Assembly (NCBI GenBank): GCA_905221605.1
Contig: CAJNDS010000199.1
Coordinates: forward strand, 1-64,000
From: Symbiodinium natans
Taxonomy: Eukaryota > Sar > Dinophyceae > Suessiales > Symbiodiniaceae
Direction of reading: 5' to 3'
Length of the DNA: 64,000 nt
This document shows, piece after piece, positions 53,360 through 64,000 of the stretch (positions within the stretch are counted from its first letter, which is position 1; every line of letters starts with the position of its first letter). The notes below the pieces were generated by a model. The model worked only from the letters and a program-made list of their open reading frames with translations. It was not told the origin of the DNA and did no database searches. The position numbers and the translations under genes were made by a program.

Positions 53360-54046
53360 TTCAGGCAATCTTCAGGACCCTTACATCTGCCAAGCATCTA
53401 TCGTCAACGGAGGTGCCACAAAGAGGGATCCGAAGGAAGCGACCTGCCAGCCAGATATGGGTTGAGCTGAAGATGAGGTACGGGGTAATCTGAAAATGAG
53501 GCCCATGCTGCCAGGCCAGCTGCCACTGTGTTTCCCGAATTCACCTGAACTCCGAACAGATGAATAGAAAGAGAAAGGCAGAAGAGGGGAAAAGAAAAAA
53601 AGAGGAGGTGTCCGTTGTTATGCAAATTGTGGTTTGCAATCCCCATTCCGTGAAAGTCGTACAACATTGTGCAACCATGCAGCTCTGTACCACCTGAGCT
53701 GATCAGACCAGCAGAAAACACACATCATGCAAGCAACATGCACTGAACTGTCAAGGCGCTGCTTGGTGATCTGACCATTGAGCTCTTCAAGGGTCCTGCA
53801 ACACGCCAGTAGCGCAAGGCCGACAAACTAGAAAGCTCCAACGTGCCACCAGGCCTCGCAACATTCACGCAACAAGCTGGGGCAAGGAAGCCGCCCGTAC
53901 GAGCTTGCGAACATCAAAGAGAATAACGAGTGAGGCCATGAGGCCATGAGATCATGAGTGGGTAGAGGGCCAAGTCACAAAACCACAACATGGGAAACAT
54001 TGTGGAAACCTTCTGTGGGGACATTTTGTTATTTCTGTTCACATCC
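53360..54046. other. No firm gene
   Basis: A minus frame at 53404-53721 contains a membrane-like run (LLFFSFPLFCLSLSIHLFG), but it comes from an AG-rich simple stretch at 53570-53605. Confidence 0.35.
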
Positions 54047-54367
54047 TCAGCGTTCGCCGGCGCACTGCAAGTAGAACCGCGGCGGCGGCCACAAGCCTCC
54101 AGGCCGAGATGTGCAAAATGGCGCAAGAACGTTGTGCGTTCTGGAATGTCCTGACTCGGTGTCCCACCTGGACATGGCACCCGTGACTGCGCTGGCACAG
54201 GTGGCTTCATCAGACGATGCGGACGCTGGCGACATCTGCGAAGCTGAGCCATGCCACATCAATCCATAAACTCCAACAAACTCATCACAGCATCTGCAGC
54301 CACATGGATCAATGTAAGCGGCACGACCGCGATTTTTCATGATTGTCTTGCACCACCATAATTTCAC
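54047..54367 (-). CDS. Cys-rich open frame, unknown
   Basis: From ATG at 54365-54367: MKLWWCKTIMKNRGRAAYID, CGCRCCDEFVGVYGLMWHGS and ATCASAVTGAMSRWDTESGH. Codon use looks coding. The CGCRCC cluster may bind metal (inference). Confidence 0.45.
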   Translation of the reverse strand: MKLWWCKTIMKNRGRAAYIDPCGCRCCDEFVGVYGLMWHGSASQMSPASASSDEATCASAVTGAMSRWDTESGHSRTHNVLAPFCTSRPGGLWPPPRFYLQCAGER

Positions 54368-54559
54368 GCAAGGTCACAACGCCAGAGCATGACATGTAGC
54401 TCCAGTCTACACTGGTGTGCACCTCTCCGCAGCTTCCTGGCCACGGGGCAGCCGCATCAGCTGCCTTGTCCCGGAGCTGCCCTTCACTAAGATGCTCTTA
54501 CATACGGCAAAATGCCCTACTTCACAGTAAGAATTAGTAAGAATACAAAAAGAACATAA

Positions 54560-54705
54560 TCAGCGTACACCGGGTGCTTCTGAGACCAGGCGAAAGAAGC
54601 GCGGACCGAGTCCAACTGTCCCGGCCTGCAGCGTGGCCGGCGGAGCAGCCCGCCGGTCGTCGGGGAAGTCTGGCCACCACTCCTCGGGTGCGGTGATGTC
54701 ACGGT
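54560..54705 (-). CDS. Exon candidate
   Basis: The minus strand reads ITAPEEWWPDFPDDRRAAPP and VGLGPRFFRLVSEAPGVR, protein-like. It is immediately followed on its 5' side by a telomere-like island (54715-54770). Confidence 0.4.
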
Positions 54706-54714
54706 TTCTACAGA

Positions 54715-55617
54715 CTAGGGCTTAGGGTTTGGGGTTCAAGGCTTCGGGTTTCGGATTTCGGGTTGAGTTAATTCATTAAGGGACATACTCTACTTCAGTT
54801 GGGAGGTGTACAGGCGGACCAGAAGCTTGGAAACCCCCAGTTGCAAGCTTTCTGACTGGGGGCTCGGACGGATTATGATTCTATTCTATTACAACTACAT
54901 TAGTAGAGTATGTGATAAATACTTGAGGGACACAGCCGAAGACGATGAAAACTAGACTGGATTGACGCCAATATGGGTTCACCACACCGCGACACCACCA
55001 CAACACCACGACCTCCACACTCCACCCCACACCGCCACACGTGATCCGCGGACGACGGCGCATCTATCGCCACCCCCCCTGTTTTTCAGACTTTGAAGAC
55101 AACTTGAAGGCAATTACCGGTAGATTCGAGGAATCTCGATAGATTCGACGAATGGTGACCCCCTATCCTCAGCAAACAGCCCGCATTCACCTGATAGATT
55201 CTGGACCTCCCCCCCCCCCCCCGACAGTTTCATGGCTTGCAGAACTCCAGCGGAGCTGGTCAAGTTCCCTGCCAAAGCAGAGACCACCTCAAGCCTAGCT
55301 ACGGAGCTTTCGTGACGTTTTATTGTGTATTTTGTCATTTACATTATTGTCTTTTGTACATTGCATTATATATCTAGTGGTTTAGGGGTGGAATCGAGTT
55401 TAAGACATTTTAGACTTCTTCTTACATCTTATACATGACATCTTGCACTTCGAAGGTTCCCAGTCGTCTGGCCTCCCTTCGTTACAGGAGTTCCAGGCTC
55501 GCCAGACCTGGGCACAAGCTTGTTTTTTGATGCAACGTATCAAGAAAAAGAGATTCAACAGAGACAATTCGCTTGGGGACTTCGCCACAGCTGCTATCCT
55601 GCTGCCAACTGAACATG
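54715..55617. other. Spacer with telomere-like island and poly-C
   Basis: TTTAGGG-like decayed repeats lie at 54715-54770, a 14-base C tract at 55209-55222, and CCACACCGC repeats at 54985-55035. No gene seen. Confidence 0.45.
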
Positions 55618-56394
<777 letters not shown>

Positions 56395-56411
56395 CTACTT
56401 CTACTTGTACT

Positions 56412-56570
56412 TCGGCCAAAGACGTCCCCCGACGCAAAACCTGAATTTTCTCTCGCAAGCTTCTAGACACACACCGGCATAGAGAATAGAAACAATGAGA
56501 AGGCCCTCCGGCCGAAGACGTCCCCCAGCGCAAAACCTGGATTTCTCCTGCAAGTTTCTAGACACGACTT
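56412..56570 (+). repeat. Tandem duplication, unit about 99 bp
   Basis: GGCCAAAGACGTCCCCCGAC at 56414 and GGCCGAAGACGTCCCCCAGC at 56511 begin two copies, each followed by GCAAAACCTG and CAAG.TTCTAGACAC. Confidence 0.75.
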
Positions 56571-56754
56571 TCACAACAAGAGAATTGAATTCACACCAGT
56601 GGCACCCGTCCAATTCTGAGCGTCCCGCATGACAGTGCCTGATTTGCCGAATACATCAAACATTGGAAGCACCGCGGCAACTGTGTTGACGTCGAAACAC
56701 TGTGCAAGTGGACAAATCCAGAAAAATGTCTAAAGATTCAATATCAGAGAGAAT

Positions 56755-57310
56755 ACTCCTTGCGGCAAAGTTGCGTGATGGGCCCACGAATCTCGAACCA
56801 GACATCCACCCCACTGCTGCTGACCTCGCGGAGGTGACCAGGTGCCAGCACCTATTTTGATATCACTTTGCAAAGTTTGCAGATGTCCGCGCACGGCCCC
56901 CTTTGCTCACGCCTCGTTCAAGCCGTCGGGCCGCAGCTCGATGACCTCCCGTAGCACTGAGTGGATGAGACTGTCACAAGATCCGGAAGCACTTAAGTCA
57001 CTGATGATTCCTGCACCTCTTCTCCACGCCGAGTCCAGGCGGAGCGGTTCTTGCGATCGACACCATGCACCTGTGCGGGACTGGACGGTGGGACCATTGA
57101 GGTCGTTCGGCTTTTGGAACAAAGTGCTAACTCCATCTCTTCCTGTCGTCCAAAGAAAGACTCGTAAGAGTTACCCCCTCACACTCAGATGGACTCGGAC
57201 AGCCTTGCGGCCACCTGGCTGCGACCGGAAGCGGACCTGCACTGAAAACCACTGCAGGATGCAGGGCTCCCAACTCTCAAAACACACAAACTTCTTTATT
57301 CCGGTTGCAC
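56755..57310 (-). CDS. Minus-strand exon cluster, unrecognised protein
   Basis: Three convincing segments: KFVCFESWEPCILQWFSVQV with FRSQPGGRKAVRVHLSV (57175-57290); GSCDSLIHSVLREVIELRPD then GLNEA before a good donor GC/GTGAGC (56910-57000); and APGHLREVSSSGVDVWFEIR then GPITQLCRKEYSL (56755-56850). Probably one gene, with junctions not fully resolved. No known family. Confidence 0.5.
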
Positions 57311-57608
57311 CTACAGAGGTATTCTTCGAATGCTGACCACTTCAAGCAACAGAGGCATTGGGTTCGTGGCGTGCTGGAAGGCTCTGAAGAGGGTTGTCAC
57401 ACTGAACCATTGGTTTTACGCATAACAAGATCAAACACAGAGCGAGAAACACGGCTTCCACCATGGCTCCAGTGGCTTGGACAGTTGGCCAGCAAAGCAT
57501 CATGTCACATGTTTCAAACTCGACTTGGTGTCAGCACGAACCTACAGGCACCAACACGGAATTCGACATGATCTGAATAAGAGTGAACTACGACTCGCGA
57601 GTACCAAG

Positions 57609-57806
57609 CTACCAAGTATTCTGAGTTGCTTGATGTTGCTTGCCCATGTGAAAGCAGGCCAAACCGACCTGAATCCCTGTACTGCCCGAGGGGAGAATCT
57701 TCGTGGCTCCGAAGCGCCCGCAAAGAGCATCTTCCCAGGAGTTCCACATCTGTTCCTGCTCAGGGCAGCTGAGGCCAAACGGTGAACTTTGAAACTGCGG
57801 CTGCAA
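57609..57806 (-). CDS. Small open frame, 65 aa
   Basis: MQPQFQSSPFGLSCPEQEQM then WNSWEDALCGRFGATKILPS from ATG to stop. Plausible exon or small protein. No family recognised. Confidence 0.35.
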   Translation of the reverse strand: MQPQFQSSPFGLSCPEQEQMWNSWEDALCGRFGATKILPSGSTGIQVGLACFHMGKQHQATQNTW

Positions 57807-57892
57807 GACAAACTAAGCCAGCAGATGCAAGCAGTGCCAGTCGGCAAGCAAATCAGGTCTCATAACGCCGTCACGCTGTTTGTGAATGCGCG

Positions 57893-58382
57893 TCAAGTGG
57901 TCGGGAGCGGTCCTCTCCATGCTCGTCTATCCATCTGACCTTCATGCTGATCCTGGCAACGTGCAACACCGGTGTCACAATTGTTGTTGAGATTGCTGTC
58001 TATACCGTGAACAGCTGCATGCACCGGCGAACTTTGCTCACGTATCCAGTCTGTTGCAGCCAGAGCATCTGCGTGAGCTTGTCGTAGCCTTGAGAAGTAC
58101 ACACGTCGCACGCATTGCATGCGAAACCTCTACGCATTCGATCTGGCTATCCGTCACATGGCTTTCAACTGCAACCGGAACACACTGAGCTGCCTTGCAC
58201 CCCCATGCCACCAAGAGATACAAGAGTAACACAAATGGCTGCCGAAGGGTGCCAAGGAGCTCTTGAGTGTCAGCCGCAGCGGTGGCGGCGTGGGCCGCAT
58301 GCCCGAAGAAGCCATGGCCAACCATTGGGCTGTGGCAGGTGGAGCGACGGCAGTGAAGAGTGCCGCGGGGTTCGCCGGGCAA
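57893..58382 (-). CDS. Overlapping exon candidates with a membrane segment
   Basis: One frame reads MVGHGFFGHAAHAATAAADT, LLGTLRQPFVLLLYLLVAWG and QCVPVAVESHVTDSQIE (58180-58320), with one hydrophobic segment. A second frame reads VYFSRLRQAHADALAATDWI and REQSSPVHAAVHG (57990-58105). They may be consecutive exons of one minus-strand gene whose junction lies at 58100-58180. Confidence 0.45.
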
Positions 58383-58930
58383 CGATTTCGGAAATTGAGG
58401 TATCGAGGCTCGAGGCTAGTCGGTTAAATCATCTGAAACGAGCATCTGACAAGAAGCGGACACTAATCCGCCAAAATGCCAAAGCCTTCGAGCTGCGCTC
58501 ACTGCTCAAGGCTGCGGTTAGAACCGTGCAAGGTCAGTGCCCATTGTCAAAGCCCCGGAAATCCCGAAACTCCCGACTTGCTTGGCACGATCTGAACTTG
58601 AGGGCAGGGACGAGTGCAAAGCTGAGCCCAGCGGCATTGATGAAGATTCCTTTCAGGCCGCTTTCACCCGCAGCCGGAGGGCAGGTGCCCATTCGCACCT
58701 TGGAGCGATCCCTGGTGCTTCTGGAAGTTCGGGATTTCCAGGAAGTTTGGGAAGATTAGGAGCCGAATTTCACCATCAACAGGGTGTCGGACCAGGATGT
58801 CCGTCTCCGTCAGCTGCGGAGCTGCCAGGCCAGAGCAGTGCGGAAAAACAGAGTCAGCTACAGTGGAATATGTGGAATAGAGTGGAGCTCGGAAGTAAAG
58901 GCCCTTGATGTCCTTGGCTGGATCAATCAC
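58383..58930 (-). CDS. Minus-strand exon candidates (other strand also open)
   Basis: On the minus strand APQLTETDILVRHPVDGEIR and LLIFPNFLEIPNF (58730-58840), then SGLKGIFINAAGLSFALVPA (58590-58670). The plus strand also reads protein-like (RTLIRQNAKAFELRSLLKAA at 58460-58520). The strand is uncertain. Confidence 0.3.
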
Positions 58931-58999
58931 AAGCCGTCAAACTGTGTGCCTTCTTCCACCTCTTCTGCAGGCTCAGCGGCATCCTCGGTTTAGACATAT

Positions 59000-59515
59000 C
59001 TAGAAATGGGATGACACAATGCACGCATCTGCAAACGAAGTATACGCAAGACTGCTGAGTGTGGCGCCGCAGCTTCTGCTTCTTCGCCCTCTGGCCTCGG
59101 TACTTCGTTCACTGCGTGCGACCATGCAATGCACTGGCAATACTAGCCGCGTGCTCATCTCAGTGCGTGACGGCGCTTCCGCCTCCTCATCTGGGGCCCT
59201 TGGACCAGTGCAAGATAGTGCGAAATAGAGCAAGGATAGAAAGGCCGCACATCCTCTACAAAAGTCTTTAGGCCCGTGAATGTCCGCAGCAGCGTGGACG
59301 CATATTCTCTCGTACCTCTTCATGACTACGCGATTCTGCCCACAACCCTTGACCTTAAGCAACATCCTGTCCATCCCGTGGCATCTTTCAAACGGAGCAC
59401 ACGATGTGCTGCTTCGAAAACGCAGCTGCTGGGCCACGCACGGCTCCAAAGGCACTTCCACAATTTCACCCTCCTTCAAGCATTGCGTTAGAATCAACAG
59501 CCTGTTCCAGACCAT
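59000..59515 (-). CDS. Open frame, 171 aa, unknown protein
   Basis: From ATG at 59513-59515: LLILTQCLKEGEIVEVPLEP, CVAQQLRFRSSTSCAPFERC and KVKGCGQNRVVMKRYERICV, to a stop at 59000. The first 85 codons are convincing; the rest is lower quality and may be intron. No family recognised. Confidence 0.5.
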   Translation of the reverse strand: MVWNRLLILTQCLKEGEIVEVPLEPCVAQQLRFRSSTSCAPFERCHGMDRMLLKVKGCGQNRVVMKRYERICVHAAADIHGPKDFCRGCAAFLSLLYFALSCTGPRAPDEEAEAPSRTEMSTRLVLPVHCMVARSERSTEARGRRSRSCGATLSSLAYTSFADACIVSSHF

Positions 59516-59666
59516 GAACTAGCGCGTGTGCTGAAGCCTTGCCTCCTCTGCCATCTTGCCAACGCAGGCACGAGCAGCACTTAACGAGAACACGATTCGT
59601 CTTTTCTTACTTTGACTTTCGGAATATTGTCGGGTATTGTGGGTTGCAGGTCTGTTGACTAAACGG

Positions 59667-60222
59667 TTACTTCCAGCTTCCCCACTGTGCAACATGTCTG
59701 TGCTTTCTGCTCCTTCGAAACATTCCTAATGCTTCAACACCTGGGGCAAGTGCCTCATCATCAAAAAGGAATGCAGCTGTTGTCACATACCCAGTGCATT
59801 GCTTGCTGCTGGCATCTTCGCCAGAACAGCCACGTCGTGCGCCTGTTATGGGCCGCCTTTCGTTCACCTGTAGCACGCCATGAGGCTGGTTGATTTATGT
59901 TGAAATGTATCTCAAGGACACTAGGCGTCAGCCTCTCAACCCATACCCTCATAAGCAAAGCACATGTGAAAGTAGCTGAAAGAAGTGGATACAACTTCAC
60001 TCTCCAATGCCAGCAATGAATGCGACCAGTGACTCAGTGACGACCATCACTTTCAGGCTGCAGATCCGTCCAGACTGTTTTGCTTCGATTTGCTTTGCAG
60101 ATTGCTTTGGCCTCACCTGCGAAGATCAACCGTACGGCGCCGGGGCAACGGGGTGGTTCTGTAACTCTTCTGGATGATGGATGAGCCAACATTCGGCTTG
60201 GTAACCGCTCCATGCCCGGCAT
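59667..60222 (-). CDS. Exon cluster, unknown protein
   Basis: Segments on the minus strand: RCPGAVRLIFAGEAKAICKA then NRSKTVWTDLQPESDGRH and stop (60034-60180); FTCALLMRVWVERLTPSVLE (59900-59980); TTAAFLFDDEALAPGVEALG then MFRRSRKHRHVAQWGSWK and stop (59667-59790). Each looks coding; order and joining are unresolved. Confidence 0.4.
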
Positions 60223-60378
60223 TGCCTAACAGCAAAAGGACTGCGTAGTATTGCGCATAGTCAAACATTCGGATTGTGCCGACCTCTCTCGGATGGGCAT
60301 TCGATCACGGAGGCTGGTGATCGAACCTGAAATAAATTCGGCAACTCAACAATCACTTGCCCTGCGCCAAGTGAGGAT

Positions 60379-60600
60379 TCATTCTTGAGTGGTGCTTAGG
60401 GCTATCATGTGCTGAAGCACAAGGCAAGCTTCGCGCACACGAATGTATTTAGTGTAGTTTAGTGTATTAAGAAGGCATGATTGCGGGGCTTTTTGCTGTA
60501 CAAAGCTAGAAAATTGGAAAACGGCGTTCCGGCCATGTATTCTGGCCACAAAAAAGGCCCCGCACATTCGACGACTCCTGGGGAACCGTCCCTTCAACAT
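60379..60600 (-). CDS. Weak open frame
   Basis: MLKGRFPRSRRMCGAFFVAR then AVFQFSSFVQQKAPQSC, from ATG to stop. Lower coding quality than its neighbours. Confidence 0.25.
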   Translation of the reverse strand: MLKGRFPRSRRMCGAFFVARIHGRNAVFQFSSFVQQKAPQSCLLNTLNYTKYIRVREACLVLQHMIALSTTQE

Positions 60601-61555
60601 GCAATTAGCAGGTCAGCTCATGGTGATCTTAAAGATTTCTTCCGGGAGGCCCTGCTGTGCCTAAGCAGATCGTGATGGTTGGGCTCGCCTGCGATCTGAC
60701 AAGAATCAGCGGCACCACATGATCATAGAAACAAGGGGAGAAGATGCAAGGGTATCCCTGGAAGGTTCACCGGAACTGAACCGACCTGGACTGCGCCGCT
60801 ATCGCTCTGAGACAGAACCCGTGCACTGCACATGGCAAACAAGAAAGCGCGAAAGTCTCTCTCCTGCATGAGCTGTCCATCCCACATTCAGAATAGAACC
60901 GATACTCGGCGTGGGCCCTAAGATCATGCTGCTGTTGCTGTGGCAAGCCTCATTGCCACCAACGCAACATCCTCGGGACATCCTAGGACACTTAAAAGTC
61001 CTGTCGAAGGTTTCTAGGAACTTTCGGCTGGGCGGGAATCCGGTCCAGGACTCTGCTGGACTCTTTGGTTACCTACTTTGCCTTGTGTACAGCCAATGCT
61101 AAGGCTGCCTTGAATTTAAGGCTGCAGGCCATAGGGGTTTTAAAGGCTTTGGCTTTGGGCATTGGGTTCAGGCGTTGTTTTGGAAAGGGCTTGGGAGTTT
61201 TGCGGCTCGCCTGTGCATATTAAAGGTCGGGTTTTGGAGGGGAGGGGTTTGGAGTTTAGGATTTAGGGTTTCGGGTTTGGGGTTCGGGGTTTAGAGTTTG
61301 GGGTTTTGGTCGACCGTCTACATGCCTGGGAACATAGACATGCTACTCTACTCTTGAAACTGCAAACAGAACCCAAACTAGGCTTGAGGTGGTCATGTTG
61401 TCCACGGGTCTGTCAGCCTTTTCTAGGCCTGGCTCAGGACTTCACTCTGTCTTGACTGCCTGGTGCAGCGGCAGCGCTAGCAGGAGTAAGATGAGAATGA
61501 GTGCGACAGAGCGCCGAGCAGCTGAAACAAAAACGAAACAAAGGAACACGTACCT
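60601..61555. other. Spacer with telomere-like island at 61130-61315
   Basis: Decayed TTTAGGG/GGGTTT units at 61130-61315. No gene seen. Confidence 0.45.
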
Positions 61556-61559
61556 GCAG

Positions 61560-63272
61560 CTCCAGGAGCATGGAGTCGCCATCGAAGTTGAAGTGCACAG
61601 GAATGCCAACCTGCATTAGCACCTGAGCTTAGCACTTGGGGGTAACACTCTGTTGCACCTGGTTGCCACTTCGGGTCTCAGGCCGATCCTGTCAACGTCA
61701 GCCGCCTGGTGCGGAGTGGGCGAAGGAGCACAATGCTGAATCCTCAAAGTCGATCACAAAAGGAGGTGTGGCACCTGCGGTGCTTAAATTGCGGGCCACC
61801 AGGTTGAAAGATGCCTCGGCGGCGTGAAAGCTTGAGAACGACACCCCACTTGACATCGTGAAGTGCCTTGTGACCTCTGCACGGTGACCGGTGTGTTGCG
61901 CAGCGTGCTGGGTGCGGGGCCATTAAACACGCCCTCGGCTGCAAGAGTTGGAACCTGTGCTTTTCGCACAATCTCGTTTCACACAGATTGTGCTCAGCAT
62001 GGGTGCAAGCTTGAAGAAGGTTTACCAACACAAGTTGGCTCTTATTCATCTCATTCCTGCTCTGATCAAGGGTTTGGCATGCTCGCTGACGTTGTAGTGA
62101 CTCTCTTGCCTGTCAGCAAGTCTGCATGTGAACTTGCACTGCCCCCTGCGACATCCACAGCTGCAAGGCGGTATGCTTGCTTCATTCGCATCTACACCCA
62201 CACTTCTCACTTCCACAAGCGAGAGAAGACTTCAACTATATAGGAAGAAGGACGAATGGAGCCTCAAACCGCGTAGCTTCAATCGAGATGGAAACTTGCC
62301 AACCTCGAGCTGGACCACAAAGTCAAAGCAGCGTTTGCGACTGTGAGCTTCAATCGCGGATGTTACACTGTAGGCCGCATGCTGCATGGTTCGGTCTGCT
62401 GAAGATGTACAGGCGACAGGGGCTACAATGCCTGGGGCTATGGCCGTGTCATGGTGGAAAATGATGGCGCTTACCACAGCCCTGTCCTGCTCCGGTGATA
62501 CCTGGCCCAGATTTGGCAAGGCCGAAACTGGAATACCCGACCTAGAACTGCTTCAAACTTTCAGCTTGCTTTCCGGAACAAATTCGTCAGGCGACAAACA
62601 TCCACGCATAGACCTTAGCTCCACGAACTTCGGCGGATGGCCAAGAAGACTCGAAAACATGTAGATTCGGCAGGCAGTTCGAGCAGTCCGAACTCCGACA
62701 AGGAGTCTACCTCACAATTGCAAGCAAAGGCACATGCGAGTCACCGATGCCTGCAGAATTACCCTGAGCAGCTCCAGGGTAGCCAAAGCCTGGAACAAGC
62801 GAAAGTCAACTTCAGCAAGTGCTTGCGGAAGAAACTGCAGCTCAGTCATTGGGCAAGTCGAACGCATCAGGAAGCCTGGTAATCTGAAGAAGTTGCCGTG
62901 CAGGGTCACCTAGCAGAGTGCATGAAGCCTGGTAACGCTCCAATTTCAGGCCCCTTGTCTTTGGGGCCCCCTTTATAGACTACGGCAGCCTCATAACAAG
63001 CACCTCCACGAAGGACCAAAGGACCCAATTTTCCGGCATCGGCCTGGCAGAGCTTCTTTCTCAGTGCCACCAGCTCGGCTACCTCCTCGAGCTCCTGCAG
63101 GAAGGACCCACTGATGTTTCGTATACCCTCTGATGATGGATGATGATGGGTTCTTGTGGCATATCTTGGCGGCAATCTCTGACCGAAGCATGCACACTCT
63201 CACAGCAAGCCGGCTGCTGGACCCATCGCAGGAAATCTTACGAACTTGCTGCTGCTGCTTGAACAGGATCAT
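61560..63272 (-). CDS. Multi-exon locus, unrecognised protein
   Basis: Minus-strand segments in order: MILFKQQQQVRKISCDGSSS from ATG at 63272; SGSFLQELEEVAELVALRKK and GKLGPLVLRGGACYEAAVVY (62960-63125); LQFLPQALAEVDFRLFQALA (62760-62845); EVDSLSEFGLLELPAESTCF (62650-62715); RCFDFVVQLEVGKFPSRLK (62280-62340); AQVPTLAAEGVFNGPAPSTL (61900-61960); VSFSSFHAAEASFNLVARNL (61785-61860); PPFVIDFEDSALCSFAH (61720-61770); and VGIPVHFNFDGDSMLLELQ with a textbook donor CAG/GTACGT at about 61557. Same strand and even spacing suggest one gene. The last segment recalls 9-1-1 clamp proteins only faintly. Function unknown. Confidence 0.5.
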
Positions 63273-63284
63273 GAGCCGCTGCTG

Positions 63285-63333
63285 AGCTATCCATAGCTAT
63301 CCATAGCTATCCATAGCTATCCATAGCTATCCG
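63285..63333 (+). repeat. 10-11-bp tandem repeat AGCTATCCAT
   Basis: Five near-perfect AGCTATCCAT units just upstream (minus sense) of the ATG at 63272. Confidence 0.85.
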
Positions 63334-63339
63334 AGGCGA

Positions 63340-64000
63340 GGGGCCTTTGCAGGGAGCGCATTCAGGTCCAGCTCGAGGCCTGTGTGCACAAACGACCCGA
63401 CATGCAGGGCCGATTGACATCTAGAGCACGTAGGGTTATTGCTTATGGGCAAGCAGCACAAGGCAAGTAGAACAATTACAAAAGCAAAACACCGCGCCGG
63501 AAACTATCAGCAAGCTCTAAACTAATGCCAGAAGATATCGCAGTCAAAATATGTGTTGCATGCTTCGCATGGTTTCCCCATTCAGATGGCCGCTCGCCAG
63601 TCTAGCGATCGGCTTTGACTAAAATGGTGAAACTGTAATCCACATTTGCTGCTCTCACGAAGTCAGATCATACAGCGCTAGCAAGCGCTAACTGTAGGAT
63701 CTCATCTCGACACCAGTGAGCTTTGGGTGGTGTGCCGCATGCGTCAACGTTTGGGCTTGTGCATCTAAGCTCGGGCAGCCTGCAGGGTTTCGGCAAGAGC
63801 CCAGGGAGACTTCACATGAGGGTCAGTAATTTACTGTGGGCACAGACATGACCGAGAGCAGGGCCAAACGTGCCCCAAAGAGACACAATGAAGCGTGTCC
63901 TAGGCGAGTCGGGAACAAGGGCAAGTCGAGAACATGTTAAACTTTACGCGGAATGAAAATTTCGACGCATCCCCTTCCTTGACTTCCTTGTTCTTGCCTG
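63340..64000. other. No gene seen
   Basis: I see only short open frames on both strands and no recognisable motif. Confidence 0.45.

Noticed and set aside
61557-61625. Rad9-like (9-1-1 clamp) assignment from VGIPVHFNFDGDSMLLELQ
   Set aside because: Only one short stretch is reminiscent; the upstream exons do not resemble the clamp family.

Overview
The window looks like nuclear DNA of a dinoflagellate, most likely a member of the Symbiodiniaceae. Four things point this way. (1) Genes are cut into short exons whose reading phases join only if many introns start with GC or GA as well as GT; almost all end in AG and most are followed by G. (2) There is a gene of the dinoflagellate SHQW-ankyrin family. 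(3) Plant-type telomere heptamers (TTTAGGG) and decayed relatives are scattered through the interior. (4) Genes mostly lie on one strand for tens of kilobases. There are no bacterial operons, no CRISPR and no rRNA. I worked by hand, joining exons by phase and family motifs; transcript evidence would be decisive.

Best-supported genes, all on the minus strand unless stated: an SHQW/ankyrin protein (2239-5000); a six-exon gene of unknown function (17007-17961); a Pro/Ala-rich protein with a Gly-Lys tail (21430-22295) beside a rearranged second copy (20362-21060); a WD-repeat axonemal dynein intermediate chain (24274-26213); a nine-exon MFS transporter of the SPX-MFS/MFSD8 kind (37533-39903); a TBC-domain Rab GTPase-activating protein (44509-45680); and, on the plus strand, a four-exon gene of unknown function (48527-49292). 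Many other stretches, mainly minus strand, have protein-like reading frames that I could not join or name; they are listed as exon candidates.

Layout. 1-1100 is AT-rich with decayed repeats. 2.2-5.4 kb holds the ankyrin gene. 8.0-8.7 kb is a repeat nest with three copies of a hairpin element, a tRNA-like gene and telomere heptamers. 19-23 kb carries tandem, inverted and dispersed duplications. 24-31 kb is dense in minus-strand exons, broken by a 356-bp inverted-repeat element at 28.9 kb. 32-33.7 kb holds two arrays of a GAAAAG/CTTTTC palindrome repeat. 37.5-40 kb is the transporter, followed by an 11-bp satellite. 44.5-45.7 kb is the TBC gene, followed by 1.4 kb of satellites. 48.5-49.3 kb is plus strand. 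50-63.3 kb returns to minus-strand exons, with a 777-bp ACT microsatellite and a 47-base poly-C tract.

The named genes do not form a pathway. They are ordinary eukaryotic functions (motility, membrane traffic, transport, protein-protein scaffolding) of a photosynthetic flagellate.
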